Shown: positions 17,560 to 24,713 of the stretch, in pieces | How the letters are laid out: each line of letters opens with the position of its first letter | Position numbering within the stretch: position 1 is the first letter of the stretch | NCBI GenBank assembly: GCA_949296775.1 | Contig: CASFQA010000004.1 | Span: forward strand, 67,698-110,819 | From: an uncultured bacterium | GTDB lineage: Bacteria; Bacillota_I; Bacilli_A; RFN20; CAG-826 | DNA length: 43,122 nucleotides | Direction of reading: 5' to 3' | The notes under the pieces: model-generated | Seen by the model: the letters and a program-made list of their open reading frames with translations, nothing else | Databases searched by the model: none | What the model was told of the DNA's origin: nothing | Made by a program: the position numbers and the translations under genes

Positions 17560-19002
17560 ATGAGAAAAGCATGTCTATTGTTATTGTTGCCGTTGCTATT
17601 ATGCGGATGTCGCGAACGTTCGAGCCATTCCTCCGCCTTCGATCCTTCCGCTTGCCCGAACTCGACGTCTGACCCCACTTCCTCAACCGGTTCATCCAGC
17701 GGAGTCGATCAGGAGCAGGCCCTGCTTTTAAGCGTTGAGAAACCGATTGTCGAAATTGGGGATGAGATCGTTTTTTCCGTTACCGATTCCTTAACCGGTA
17801 ACCTCGTCGCCGATGCCTCTATCCGGGCGGTGGCCGGGGGTTTTTACATCGAGGAAAGCAACGGACGTTTCTATGGGGCCAAAGCCGGCCAAGCCCAGTT
17901 CCAAGCCTTTTCCCCCGCCTATGAAAAAGGCAGCAATTTGATCTTGGTCACGATCCAAGAGGAATCGACCCCCATCCCCTTATACGTCAACACCGCCAAA
18001 TTAGCCGAAGGTGATGAGGGCCAACTCATCACCCCAAACTATGACATCGCCAAGATCAGCTTCGAATTCACGCAAGGAGAGGGGGAGATATATCGAGATG
18101 GCCGTTTCCGACTCTATAGCGATTCCGCCACCATCGTCGGCCACACGGCCAATCGAACCACCAATCCGGTCGAAGTCAGCTCGATCCCCTTATCCGAAAC
18201 GCCATACTACAACGTCGACGTCGACGAGTTCTACGCCGATTACGAGCCCGCCTCCTCAAACGAAGACGCCTACTTCCGTTCGTTAGCCGGCCTGATGTCG
18301 GGCTCGCTACATGAGCAAGACCAGGAACCGACTATCGCCATCAATCAGCCCAAAGAAGGAAACGCCTTCATCCGGAACACGACGATGGAGTATTCAGCGG
18401 ACATGAATACCTATTATGTCCTCGATGCCGACGGGAACCGCGCCTTTGAGGTTTACCGCAATGGCGCCTACGCCACCTTGGAAGAGGTCGCCGCTTATAT
18501 CTACGCCTTCGCCGACGTCCCCGCCAATTACGAGGAGGACAAAGACGCTCGCCCCACCCAATCGATTTGGGGTGAATACCTTCGGGTCAATCACAGCGAA
18601 TTCAGCGGCGATAGCTCGAACTGGCCCTACCAGCCGATCCTCCCAGGGGTCTCGGGGGAAGGGGGCAACCTCCAATATTATGAGGTCGACATCGGAACCA
18701 CCGGCACCGATTGCGACCCGGCCTATGAGGCCTTGCCCTATAACAACGGCTATAAAATCACCCGCGGCGCCGCAAGGATCGTCTATGCCAGAGAACATTT
18801 AGACGGAACCCCGATAACCGATCCGGAAGAACGGTATCTGTTCTATACCTATAATCATTACAACGACTTCCAGGAATACCTGAATTATGAGAATGGCTGG
18901 GGAGAGATGTTCGGCAATATAACCGGCGGCGGCCCGATTTCCGACTATGACCCCGATTATCCGCCCACCCCTTACGTCGAAGTCGGCTTTCAAAAATTTT
19001 AA
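17560..19002 (+). CDS. Lipoprotein with Ig-like region and C-terminal barnase-like ribonuclease domain
   Basis: 480-residue lipoprotein (lipobox LLCGC, Cys17, then a Ser-rich linker). Residues about 50-135 look like a bacterial Ig-like fold. The C-terminal ~170 residues follow the barnase/binase pattern: LEEVAAYIYAFADVPANY matches the first barnase helix and its PDNY turn, then LPGVSG, YEVDI, ARIVY and YTYNHYNDF. Glu375, Arg406 and His433 correspond to barnase Glu73, Arg87 and His102, with a ~12-residue insertion between the last two. If active it would be a surface-anchored RNA endonuclease, for nutrient RNA or competition. No barstar-like inhibitor gene is visible nearby. The domain call is by eye. 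Confidence 0.68.
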   Translation: MRKACLLLLLPLLLCGCRERSSHSSAFDPSACPNSTSDPTSSTGSSSGVDQEQALLLSVEKPIVEIGDEIVFSVTDSLTGNLVADASIRAVAGGFYIEESNGRFYGAKAGQAQFQAFSPAYEKGSNLILVTIQEESTPIPLYVNTAKLAEGDEGQLITPNYDIAKISFEFTQGEGEIYRDGRFRLYSDSATIVGHTANRTTNPVEVSSIPLSETPYYNVDVDEFYADYEPASSNEDAYFRSLAGLMSGSLHEQDQEPTIAINQPKEGNAFIRNTTMEYSADMNTYYVLDADGNRAFEVYRNGAYATLEEVAAYIYAFADVPANYEEDKDARPTQSIWGEYLRVNHSEFSGDSSNWPYQPILPGVSGEGGNLQYYEVDIGTTGTDCDPAYEALPYNNGYKITRGAARIVYAREHLDGTPITDPEERYLFYTYNHYNDFQEYLNYENGWGEMFGNITGGGPISDYDPDYPPTPYVEVGFQKF

Positions 19003-19055
19003 TCCCTATTATTTATATATAACGTACCCGCGCGAGGTTCGATGGCATCGAATAA

Positions 19056-19067
19056 GTAAGCGCTTAC
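19056..19067. promoter_or_regulatory. cre-like operator upstream of the glycan-binding lipoprotein
   Basis: GTAAGCGCTTAC is a perfect 12-base palindrome. With its flanks it matches 13 of 14 positions of the Bacillus cre consensus. It ends 8 bases upstream of the -35 box. Confidence 0.6.
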
Positions 19068-19075
19068 ATTTTTTG

Positions 19076-19104
19076 TTGATAAGCGCTTTTCAGGCTTGTA
19101 ATAT
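19076..19104 (+). promoter_or_regulatory. Promoter of the glycan-binding lipoprotein gene with internal operator
   Basis: TTGATA (19076-19081), 17-base spacer, TAATAT (19099-19104). A second AAGCGCTT core (19081-19088) overlaps the -35 box and the start of the spacer, so a LacI-family repressor would directly occlude RNA polymerase. Confidence 0.75.
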
Positions 19105-19110
19105 GTAATT

Positions 19111-19128
19111 AACTTAAACGCTTAAGTT
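19111..19128. promoter_or_regulatory. Inverted repeat at the predicted transcription start
   Basis: AACTTAA and TTAAGTT are perfect 7-base arms around ACGC, centred about 15 bases after the -10 box. It contains a third ACGCTT core and may be a further repressor site. Confidence 0.45.
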
Positions 19129-19150
19129 CGCAAGCAAAGGAGGAACAAGC

Positions 19151-20701
19151 ATGTTTAAGAAAAAAGCCTTCGTCGTCCTGTTGGCTGCCTTCGGGCTCAT
19201 CGCCTGCGACCCGGCCGCCACTTCCACCACGCCCCCGGAGTCAACTCCGCCGGCCTCAACCCCAACCGAATCCGAAGAAAGCGGAGTCACCATCACCTAT
19301 CAAGTCGATGGGAAAACCGTCCACACCGAGAAATTGGCCGAAACCGGCGGCGTCCCTACCAACTACGCTTACACTCCTAGCGAAGGTGAGTTCGTAGGCT
19401 GGTATCTTACCCCGACCTTCTCGCGGATCTACGACTTCAAAACCGCCTTAACCGAGGATACCACCCTCTTTGGAGCCGTCTCAATCTACGAAGAGGATAC
19501 CCGGGTGTTCTACCTCGCCGGCGCCGGGACCTCGCCCACTCTCTCCACTTCCTCTTGGGGCGACAACCCAACCGACGCCCAAAAACTAACCAAAGAAGCC
19601 AACAAAAACGTTTTTACCATCACCGCTGATTTCTACGCCAACGATCAATTCCAAATCACCTCGTTCGAGGAAACGGAAACCGATCCCTATGCCTGGGATT
19701 GGCAATACGGGGTCGGCTACATCATCAACGCCTCGGAATTGACCGACATCGTCGAAGGCGCCGGCGGCATCGCGGCCTCGAACCGGAAATCGAACATCAA
19801 AATCCTGCAGGATGGGAACTACACCATCACGCTGAAGACCTATCCGGACCATATCGACCCCGAGGACACCGAACACATCAATAACCTCGACAACATCACC
19901 ATCAAGCGGAACGGGGATCCGGTCGAGGAAAAGCCGGAGACCACCTACGCCTATTACATCAAAGGCAAAAACATCACCAACTGGCAGAGTCAATTGAACG
20001 CCACCACCCGTTTCGCCGACCAGCAGAATGGAACCTACAAATTGACCATCTATTTGGACGCTGATGAGCAATTCATGTTCTACACCATGTCAACCAAAGC
20101 CGATGGCACGACCTCCGACGCCAACATCAACATCAATTACACGAATCTCGACACGGCTGCCCAGGCCCTCTTCGCCAAACCGGAACAAGGGAATGACATC
20201 CTTACGAAGGAAGCTGGGGAATACACCTTCATCTACACCCCAGGCGCCGACAATACCCCCGGCACGGTAACCGCGACCGTCGACAAGACCAAGACCTTGC
20301 CCGTCTACGACTACTACCTCAACGGTACCATGGCGAGCAGCGACGGCCTCTCCTGGAGCCCATCCACCGTCCAAGACAACAACATTCTTAAGGACACCTA
20401 CAAGTTCACCGTCAATTCCGCCGATGCCCGTCTCTACGAACTGAAAGGGGTAAAGATGGTCGCCAACGCCGAATTCGCCATCGCCGCTTTCGTCGCCGGC
20501 TCAACCACCGTCGGCGATGGATGGTCGAATAAAGCCGCGGACTACAACTACACCTACTCCGACACCAGCAACTCCGCCGAGGTCTGGGAAGCAGCCAATG
20601 CGGTAGGCGGCAACTACAACTTCAAGTGCAAAGTCGCCGGCACCTACGACATCAGCTACAACGTCTACTCCCACATCATCACCATCAAATCGGCAGCCTA
20701 A
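19151..20701 (+). CDS. Lipoprotein with InlB-type repeat and tandem glycan-binding-like modules
   Basis: 516-residue lipoprotein (lipobox LIAC, Cys19; Thr/Pro/Ser linker to residue 45). Residues about 45-110 match the InlB/Flg_new beta-grasp repeat: ITYQVDGKTV, then GEFVGWYLTPTFSRIYDF and DTTLFG. After that come three roughly 120-residue modules. Each begins with an aromatic strand (VFYLAGAG, YAYYIKGK, YDYYLNGT) and ends with a beta hairpin such as YTITLKTYP or YDISYNVYSHIITI. This resembles SusE/SusF or CBM-type starch-binding folds. With the maltodextrin genes next door and cre-like operators upstream, extracellular capture of alpha-glucan is a reasonable inference. AAAGGAGGAAC gives an ideal ribosome binding site. 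Confidence 0.75.
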   Translation: MFKKKAFVVLLAAFGLIACDPAATSTTPPESTPPASTPTESEESGVTITYQVDGKTVHTEKLAETGGVPTNYAYTPSEGEFVGWYLTPTFSRIYDFKTALTEDTTLFGAVSIYEEDTRVFYLAGAGTSPTLSTSSWGDNPTDAQKLTKEANKNVFTITADFYANDQFQITSFEETETDPYAWDWQYGVGYIINASELTDIVEGAGGIAASNRKSNIKILQDGNYTITLKTYPDHIDPEDTEHINNLDNITIKRNGDPVEEKPETTYAYYIKGKNITNWQSQLNATTRFADQQNGTYKLTIYLDADEQFMFYTMSTKADGTTSDANININYTNLDTAAQALFAKPEQGNDILTKEAGEYTFIYTPGADNTPGTVTATVDKTKTLPVYDYYLNGTMASSDGLSWSPSTVQDNNILKDTYKFTVNSADARLYELKGVKMVANAEFAIAAFVAGSTTVGDGWSNKAADYNYTYSDTSNSAEVWEAANAVGGNYNFKCKVAGTYDISYNVYSHIITIKSAA

Positions 20702-20709
20702 AGAAAAAA

Positions 20710-20739
20710 GGGCGTGAGGCCGTTCTCCTCCTCACGCCC
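20710..20739. terminator. Bidirectional Rho-independent terminator
   Basis: GGGCGTGAGG and CCTCACGCCC form a perfect 10-bp stem around a 10-nt loop, with A-rich sequence on the left and T-rich on the right. It separates the glycan-binding lipoprotein gene from the converging LacI gene, whose stop codon is 4 bases away. Confidence 0.85.
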
Positions 20740-20743
20740 TTCC

Positions 20744-21502
20744 TTAGATCTTGCAATGGACCGAAGCCCCTTCCTCGTTTATGGAGGAAAGGGTCGTCTC
20801 AACCACCTTGGCGATCTTCGTTTCGCCAAAGCAATCCTTCCCTACATCCCCTTCCCTAAGGTAAGGCAGCAAGGCCGGATCCCGAACGTAGCAGCCTAAC
20901 GGCTCTCTCTGATATTCGGCCAAGGAAGTAACGACGCGGACGTCGAAATGCTCTCGGAAATAGCTCATCAGTTCGGATGAGGCTACCGGTAGGCATACAA
21001 GCGTTTGCCCATCGTAACGGTCATAATCGTCGTAGATGACGTTGAAAAGCCAATCGCCTCCGACCAACGAATCGACCGAGATAAGAGGGATGAAAACGTT
21101 GTTCCCAACCTCCCGGAACCGTTCGGCCGACAAACCGATGGCGACGATGGCATCGACCATCGATCCATCCGGCAACGAGCCCGCCGGCTCTAAGCAAACG
21201 CGATACCCTTTCGCAAGAAAAGCCCTCGTCAATCGATCGGCGATAATCGATTTGTTTGCCAGGGGCAAGGCGGCCGTATCCATATCGAAGATCAAGGAAA
21301 CCAAGCCGTGATGCCCGCTAGCCAACGAAGCGGCGGCCGGATTCTTGATGTAATGGTAAAGGTTGGCGAGCTGCAGGATCTTCTTCCGCTTCTCCTCGCC
21401 GATCTTCTGATCGGTCCGATTGTTCAATACGTAGGAAACGGTGGCGATGGAGACGCCGGCTTCCGCTGCCAATTCCTTAATCGTCACTCGTTTGCTAGCC
21501 AT
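20744..21502 (-). CDS. Compact LacI-family regulator (probable maltodextrin repressor)
   Basis: 252-residue DNA-binding regulator. The N-terminal HTH and hinge are canonical: VTIKELAAEAGVSIATVSYV, a hinge region with YHYIKNPAAASLASG, then the start of an effector domain (GLVSLIFDMDT). LacI proteins are normally 330-340 residues. Here the effector domain is about 190 residues, lacking much of the second subdomain, so ligand binding may differ. The start at 21502 is the family start; a TATGAT box lies exactly 9 bases before it and there is no Shine-Dalgarno. It is divergent from the GH13-ABC operon with 37 bases between start codons. It is the likely reader of the AAGCGCTT operators, though CcpA is an alternative. 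Confidence 0.83.
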   Translation of the reverse strand: MASKRVTIKELAAEAGVSIATVSYVLNNRTDQKIGEEKRKKILQLANLYHYIKNPAAASLASGHHGLVSLIFDMDTAALPLANKSIIADRLTRAFLAKGYRVCLEPAGSLPDGSMVDAIVAIGLSAERFREVGNNVFIPLISVDSLVGGDWLFNVIYDDYDRYDGQTLVCLPVASSELMSYFREHFDVRVVTSLAEYQREPLGCYVRDPALLPYLREGDVGKDCFGETKIAKVVETTLSSINEEGASVHCKI

Positions 21503-21511
21503 ATTGTCCGT

Positions 21512-21517
21512 ATCATA
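21512..21517 (-). promoter_or_regulatory. -10 box of the LacI gene, leaderless-type
   Basis: TATGAT on the minus strand is followed by nine bases and the ATG at 21502. TCCGT and ACGGA arms of an imperfect inverted repeat flank it (21507-21511 and 21529-21533), a possible autoregulatory site shared with the divergent operon. Confidence 0.5.
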
Positions 21518-21539
21518 AACAAAAAAGGACGGAAATTGA

Positions 21540-23234
21540 ATGAATACCCAAGCTCTCCTCCACATAAGCGAGTCCCCCTACGCCTCATTGGTATCGGAAA
21601 AAGATTTTTGCCTGCGGCTGCGCCTCGCCTCGGAGGATAAGGGTTTATCGGTCTATGCCCATTTCGGGGGGAAATACCCTTTCCCGACCAGCAGAGAGAA
21701 AATCCCGATGGCACTAGCTTACCTAGATTCGGAATTCGCCTATTTCGAAGCCATTATCCCCGTTAAGGACAAACGGCTGGCATATGTCTTCGAAATCGTC
21801 GAAAACGGCCAAAGCCATTTCTTCACCGAAAAAGGATTAACCGACCATTACGACTTCGCTTGCTCCTATAAGGATTTCTTCCAATTCCCCTACCTTCACC
21901 AAATCGACGTCCCCTCTTTGCCTTCTTGGCTGGAAGGGGCGTTCTTCTACCAAATATTCCCGGACCGCTTCAAACTTGGGGACAAAGGCAAGGACCTTTC
22001 ATACGTTAATTTAGACTGGGGCGGCGCCCCGACCCCGCAGTCTTTTGCCGGCGGTGACTTAGAAGGAATAAGGGAGCGGTTGCCCTACCTCGCCTCGCTT
22101 GGGGTCAATGCCTTATACCTTACCCCGATCTTCCTTTCCCCTTCCTACCATAAATACGACATCGTCGATTATTTGAAAATTGATCCCCAACTAGGCGACG
22201 AAAAGACCTTGAAAAGGTTGATCGACGACGCTCATAAAGCGGGGATCCGCCTAGTATTAGACGCGGTGTTCAATCACCTTTCCTCCCAAAGCCTGTTCTT
22301 CCAAGACGCAGTGAAAAACGGCCGGAAATCGCCCTATTGGGATTGGTTCTTCGTCCACGGGGACCATATCGATCTCAATAAACCCAACTACGAGTATTTC
22401 TCCGTTTGCCCGTATATGCCCAAGCTGAACCCCGACTCATCGACCTGCGCCGCCTATTTGAAGAAAGTCGCCCTTCATTATTTGGACTTGGGGATCGATG
22501 GGTGGCGATTGGACGTCGCCGATGAAGTGAGCCATGAATTCTGGCGCGACTTCCGGAAAGCCATCAAATCCGCTTATCCGGAAGCCCTCATCCTCGGCGA
22601 GCATTGGCATAACCCTCACGCCTTTTTGAAAGGCGATGAGTTCGATGGGGTCATGAATTATCCGCTCACCTACGCCCTGGAAAGCTATTTGGCCTCCAAA
22701 AACAGCAACGCCAGACATTGCGCCTCGGAGATCAACCGGATATTCGCCAATATCCGCCCAAGCCAAATCCAGGGCAATCTCAACCTCCTCGATTCCCATG
22801 ATACCTTCCGCTTCTACACCCTTTGCAAAGAGAACATCGACCTTTTGGAATGCGCTCTGGCGGCCCTGGTTTTCATGCCCGGATGCCCGGGGATTTATTA
22901 CGGGACGGAAATACCTTTGCCTGGGAATTTCGATCCGGATTCCCGCCGCTGCTTCCCCCTTGACGGAGAAAAGCCGACCGCCCATTCCGAACTGCTGCGG
23001 AATTTAATCGCCATCCATACAAAACAAATCAGCCATCTCCGCAAATTCCGTTGTCAGGAAATAGAAGGGCTCCTCCGAATCGAAAGAAGCGAGGGAGGCC
23101 AAGGGCTAGAGCTTTATATAAACGCCACCGACCACCCGATCCAATTAAAAGGCGACGACCATCTTTTAGCCCATCGTTATGAATCCAATCACATTCAGCC
23201 AAACGGCTTTCTCATAAGGAGGTTGCAAAAATGA
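21540..23234 (+). CDS. GH13_20-type neopullulanase/cyclomaltodextrinase (first paralogue)
   Basis: 564-residue cytosolic enzyme hydrolysing maltodextrins, cyclodextrins or pullulan fragments. A CBM34-like N-terminal domain (about 1-120) precedes the GH13 barrel. Conserved regions are DAVFNH, GWRLDVADE with nucleophile Asp325, LILGEHWH with acid/base Glu354, and LLDSHDT with Asp421. The start is confirmed by alignment with two paralogues at 28.8 and 30.7 kb. AAGGAC 10 bases upstream is a weak ribosome binding site. The stop overlaps the binding-protein start as ATGA. It is first in the five-gene maltodextrin operon and the most diverged of the three copies. Confidence 0.93.
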   Translation: MNTQALLHISESPYASLVSEKDFCLRLRLASEDKGLSVYAHFGGKYPFPTSREKIPMALAYLDSEFAYFEAIIPVKDKRLAYVFEIVENGQSHFFTEKGLTDHYDFACSYKDFFQFPYLHQIDVPSLPSWLEGAFFYQIFPDRFKLGDKGKDLSYVNLDWGGAPTPQSFAGGDLEGIRERLPYLASLGVNALYLTPIFLSPSYHKYDIVDYLKIDPQLGDEKTLKRLIDDAHKAGIRLVLDAVFNHLSSQSLFFQDAVKNGRKSPYWDWFFVHGDHIDLNKPNYEYFSVCPYMPKLNPDSSTCAAYLKKVALHYLDLGIDGWRLDVADEVSHEFWRDFRKAIKSAYPEALILGEHWHNPHAFLKGDEFDGVMNYPLTYALESYLASKNSNARHCASEINRIFANIRPSQIQGNLNLLDSHDTFRFYTLCKENIDLLECALAALVFMPGCPGIYYGTEIPLPGNFDPDSRRCFPLDGEKPTAHSELLRNLIAIHTKQISHLRKFRCQEIEGLLRIERSEGGQGLELYINATDHPIQLKGDDHLLAHRYESNHIQPNGFLIRRLQK

Positions 23235-24283
23235 GAAAAACCCACACCATCTTCGCCGTCCTTTCCCTCCTCGCCCTCGCCTCTTGCGGCCCAAGCGAAG
23301 AGGGAACTTCCAGCTCGCCCGACAAAGGCAATGAAAGCGAAATAAAAGAAGCGACAGCCGACATGCCGGTTTTTGACCGCTTCGAGGGAGAGTTGGAACG
23401 GAACATCACCCTCCAGATATTGGAAAACGACACCGCCAAATCCTTAGGCTACCTTGACGAGCTGCTCGACGCTTTTAACGAAGAATACGCCGAGTATGGG
23501 ATCAAGGCGGTCGACGCCAACATCGACCAATACTCCAACCTCGCCGAGGATGGCCCCTATGGTTATGGCCCCGATGTCCTCTATCAAGCCAACGACGTCA
23601 TCATGAAATACGTCCGCGGGCGGCACGTCATGCCCTTGCCGACTTGGAACATCGAAGCCTATGAGCACTTCCCTGAGTCGGCCATCAACGCCTACAAAGG
23701 GATCGAATCGGGAGTCCGCTATTCCTTTGGGGTCCCCGTCAACGCCCAAGCCCCGATGCTTTTCTACCGGAAGGACATGGTCCCCGAAGGATCGGATGCC
23801 AACAACAACGGGATCCCCGACATGGTCGAAAGCTGGAATGCTTTATACAAATATTCGAAAGAAATCAATGCCGCCGATCCTTCGAAACGCGGCTATATGA
23901 AAGCCCTCTATGACGTCTATTTCTCCGCCGGTTATCTCTTCTCCTATGGAGCCTATGTCTTCGGAGACGACGGAACCAATCCCAATGACATCGGCTTTAA
24001 CAAAGGGGAGGCCTGGAAGGGGGCTTGGATTATCCGCCAATTAGCGGAAATCATGGGTCCGACCTGCGTCGACGATTCAATCAACACCACCTGCTATGGC
24101 CAACTCGCCAGGGGCGAGATCTTCGCCACCATGACCACCCCGGACGTCACCAATAATTTCACCACCGAGATGGTCACCGAATACGTCGCCTCCGGACTAA
24201 GCGCCGCCGACGCCCAGCAGGCCGCGAAGGAAAACCTGGTTATCGCCGACTTACCCAAACTCCCCAAATCCGGCAATCTATAG
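23231..24283 (+). CDS. malE: Maltodextrin-binding lipoprotein, N-terminal 350 residues, ended by in-frame amber
   Basis: Solute-binding lipoprotein of an oligosaccharide ABC transporter. The lipobox is LASC with Cys19, then a Ser/Glu linker, then lobe 1 of a type-I sugar binding fold (ITLQILENDTAKSLGYLDELLDAFNEEY; PDVLYQANDVI; SFGVPVNAQAPMLFYRKD). The frame stops at TAG (24281-24283) after LPKLPKSGNL. The same frame continues without further stops to 24709 and encodes the rest of the domain, so the gene is one 491-residue protein interrupted by a single codon. A C-to-T change in CAG is the simplest origin. Translation is coupled to the upstream GH13 gene (AAGGAGG, ATGA overlap). Confidence 0.85.
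   Translation: MRKTHTIFAVLSLLALASCGPSEEGTSSSPDKGNESEIKEATADMPVFDRFEGELERNITLQILENDTAKSLGYLDELLDAFNEEYAEYGIKAVDANIDQYSNLAEDGPYGYGPDVLYQANDVIMKYVRGRHVMPLPTWNIEAYEHFPESAINAYKGIESGVRYSFGVPVNAQAPMLFYRKDMVPEGSDANNNGIPDMVESWNALYKYSKEINAADPSKRGYMKALYDVYFSAGYLFSYGAYVFGDDGTNPNDIGFNKGEAWKGAWIIRQLAEIMGPTCVDDSINTTCYGQLARGEIFATMTTPDVTNNFTTEMVTEYVASGLSAADAQQAAKENLVIADLPKLPKSGNL
24281..24283 (+). other. In-frame amber codon inside the binding-protein gene
   Basis: CTA TAG GAA interrupts an otherwise continuous frame from 23231 to 24709. TAG is used as the natural stop of other genes here (for example 11097-11099 and 30461-30463), so it is not generally reassigned. Confidence 0.85.
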
Positions 24284-24307
24284 GAAGAGAACCCGGAACT
24301 CATCGAC

Positions 24308-24709
24308 ATGAAAGCGATGGGCGGCATCAACGGCTACGCCATCTCCTCCTACACCAAATATCCGGTCGCCTGCTTAGCCTTCATCAACTTCGCCACCAGC
24401 TTCGAGATGAATCAGCTCCGCGAGACGATGCTTGGGGTCGCCCCGTGTCGGGACGACGTCGTCGCTGCGTCTGATTCGGCCATTTCGGAAAACGTCTACT
24501 CCCGGCTAGAGGACGGCCTCATCACCTTAATGCCATCCTTAAACGAAACCAGCCAAATCTGGACTCCGGGCGAAACGCTGAACAAAGACCTCGCCACCGA
24601 CCCCAATCGCCCGGCATCTCAGCAAAAATACCACGACCAGGAAGATTATCAAACCGGCTTAGACGAAATGGTCAGGCAAATCCACGAAGCGATAACGACC
24701 TTGGCATGA
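24308..24709 (+). CDS. malE: Maltodextrin-binding protein, C-terminal segment after the amber
   Basis: Same frame as the preceding segment. It can begin at the ATG at 24308, and carries the second part of the binding fold: MGGINGYAISSYTKYPVACLAFINFATS is the usual lobe-swap region of MalE-like proteins. It ends with a helix before TGA. On its own it lacks a signal peptide and would stay in the cytosol as a fragment, so it is meaningful only if the amber is read through or absent in most cells. No ribosome binding site precedes 24308. Confidence 0.7.
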   Translation: MKAMGGINGYAISSYTKYPVACLAFINFATSFEMNQLRETMLGVAPCRDDVVAASDSAISENVYSRLEDGLITLMPSLNETSQIWTPGETLNKDLATDPNRPASQQKYHDQEDYQTGLDEMVRQIHEAITTLA

Positions 24710-24713
24710 TTTT

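Noticed and set aside
23231-24709. Genome-wide reassignment of TAG as a sense codon
   Set aside because: TAG is the natural stop of the AraC gene (11097-11099), the second GH13 gene (30461-30463) and the 680-residue lipoprotein gene, each at a sensible protein end.
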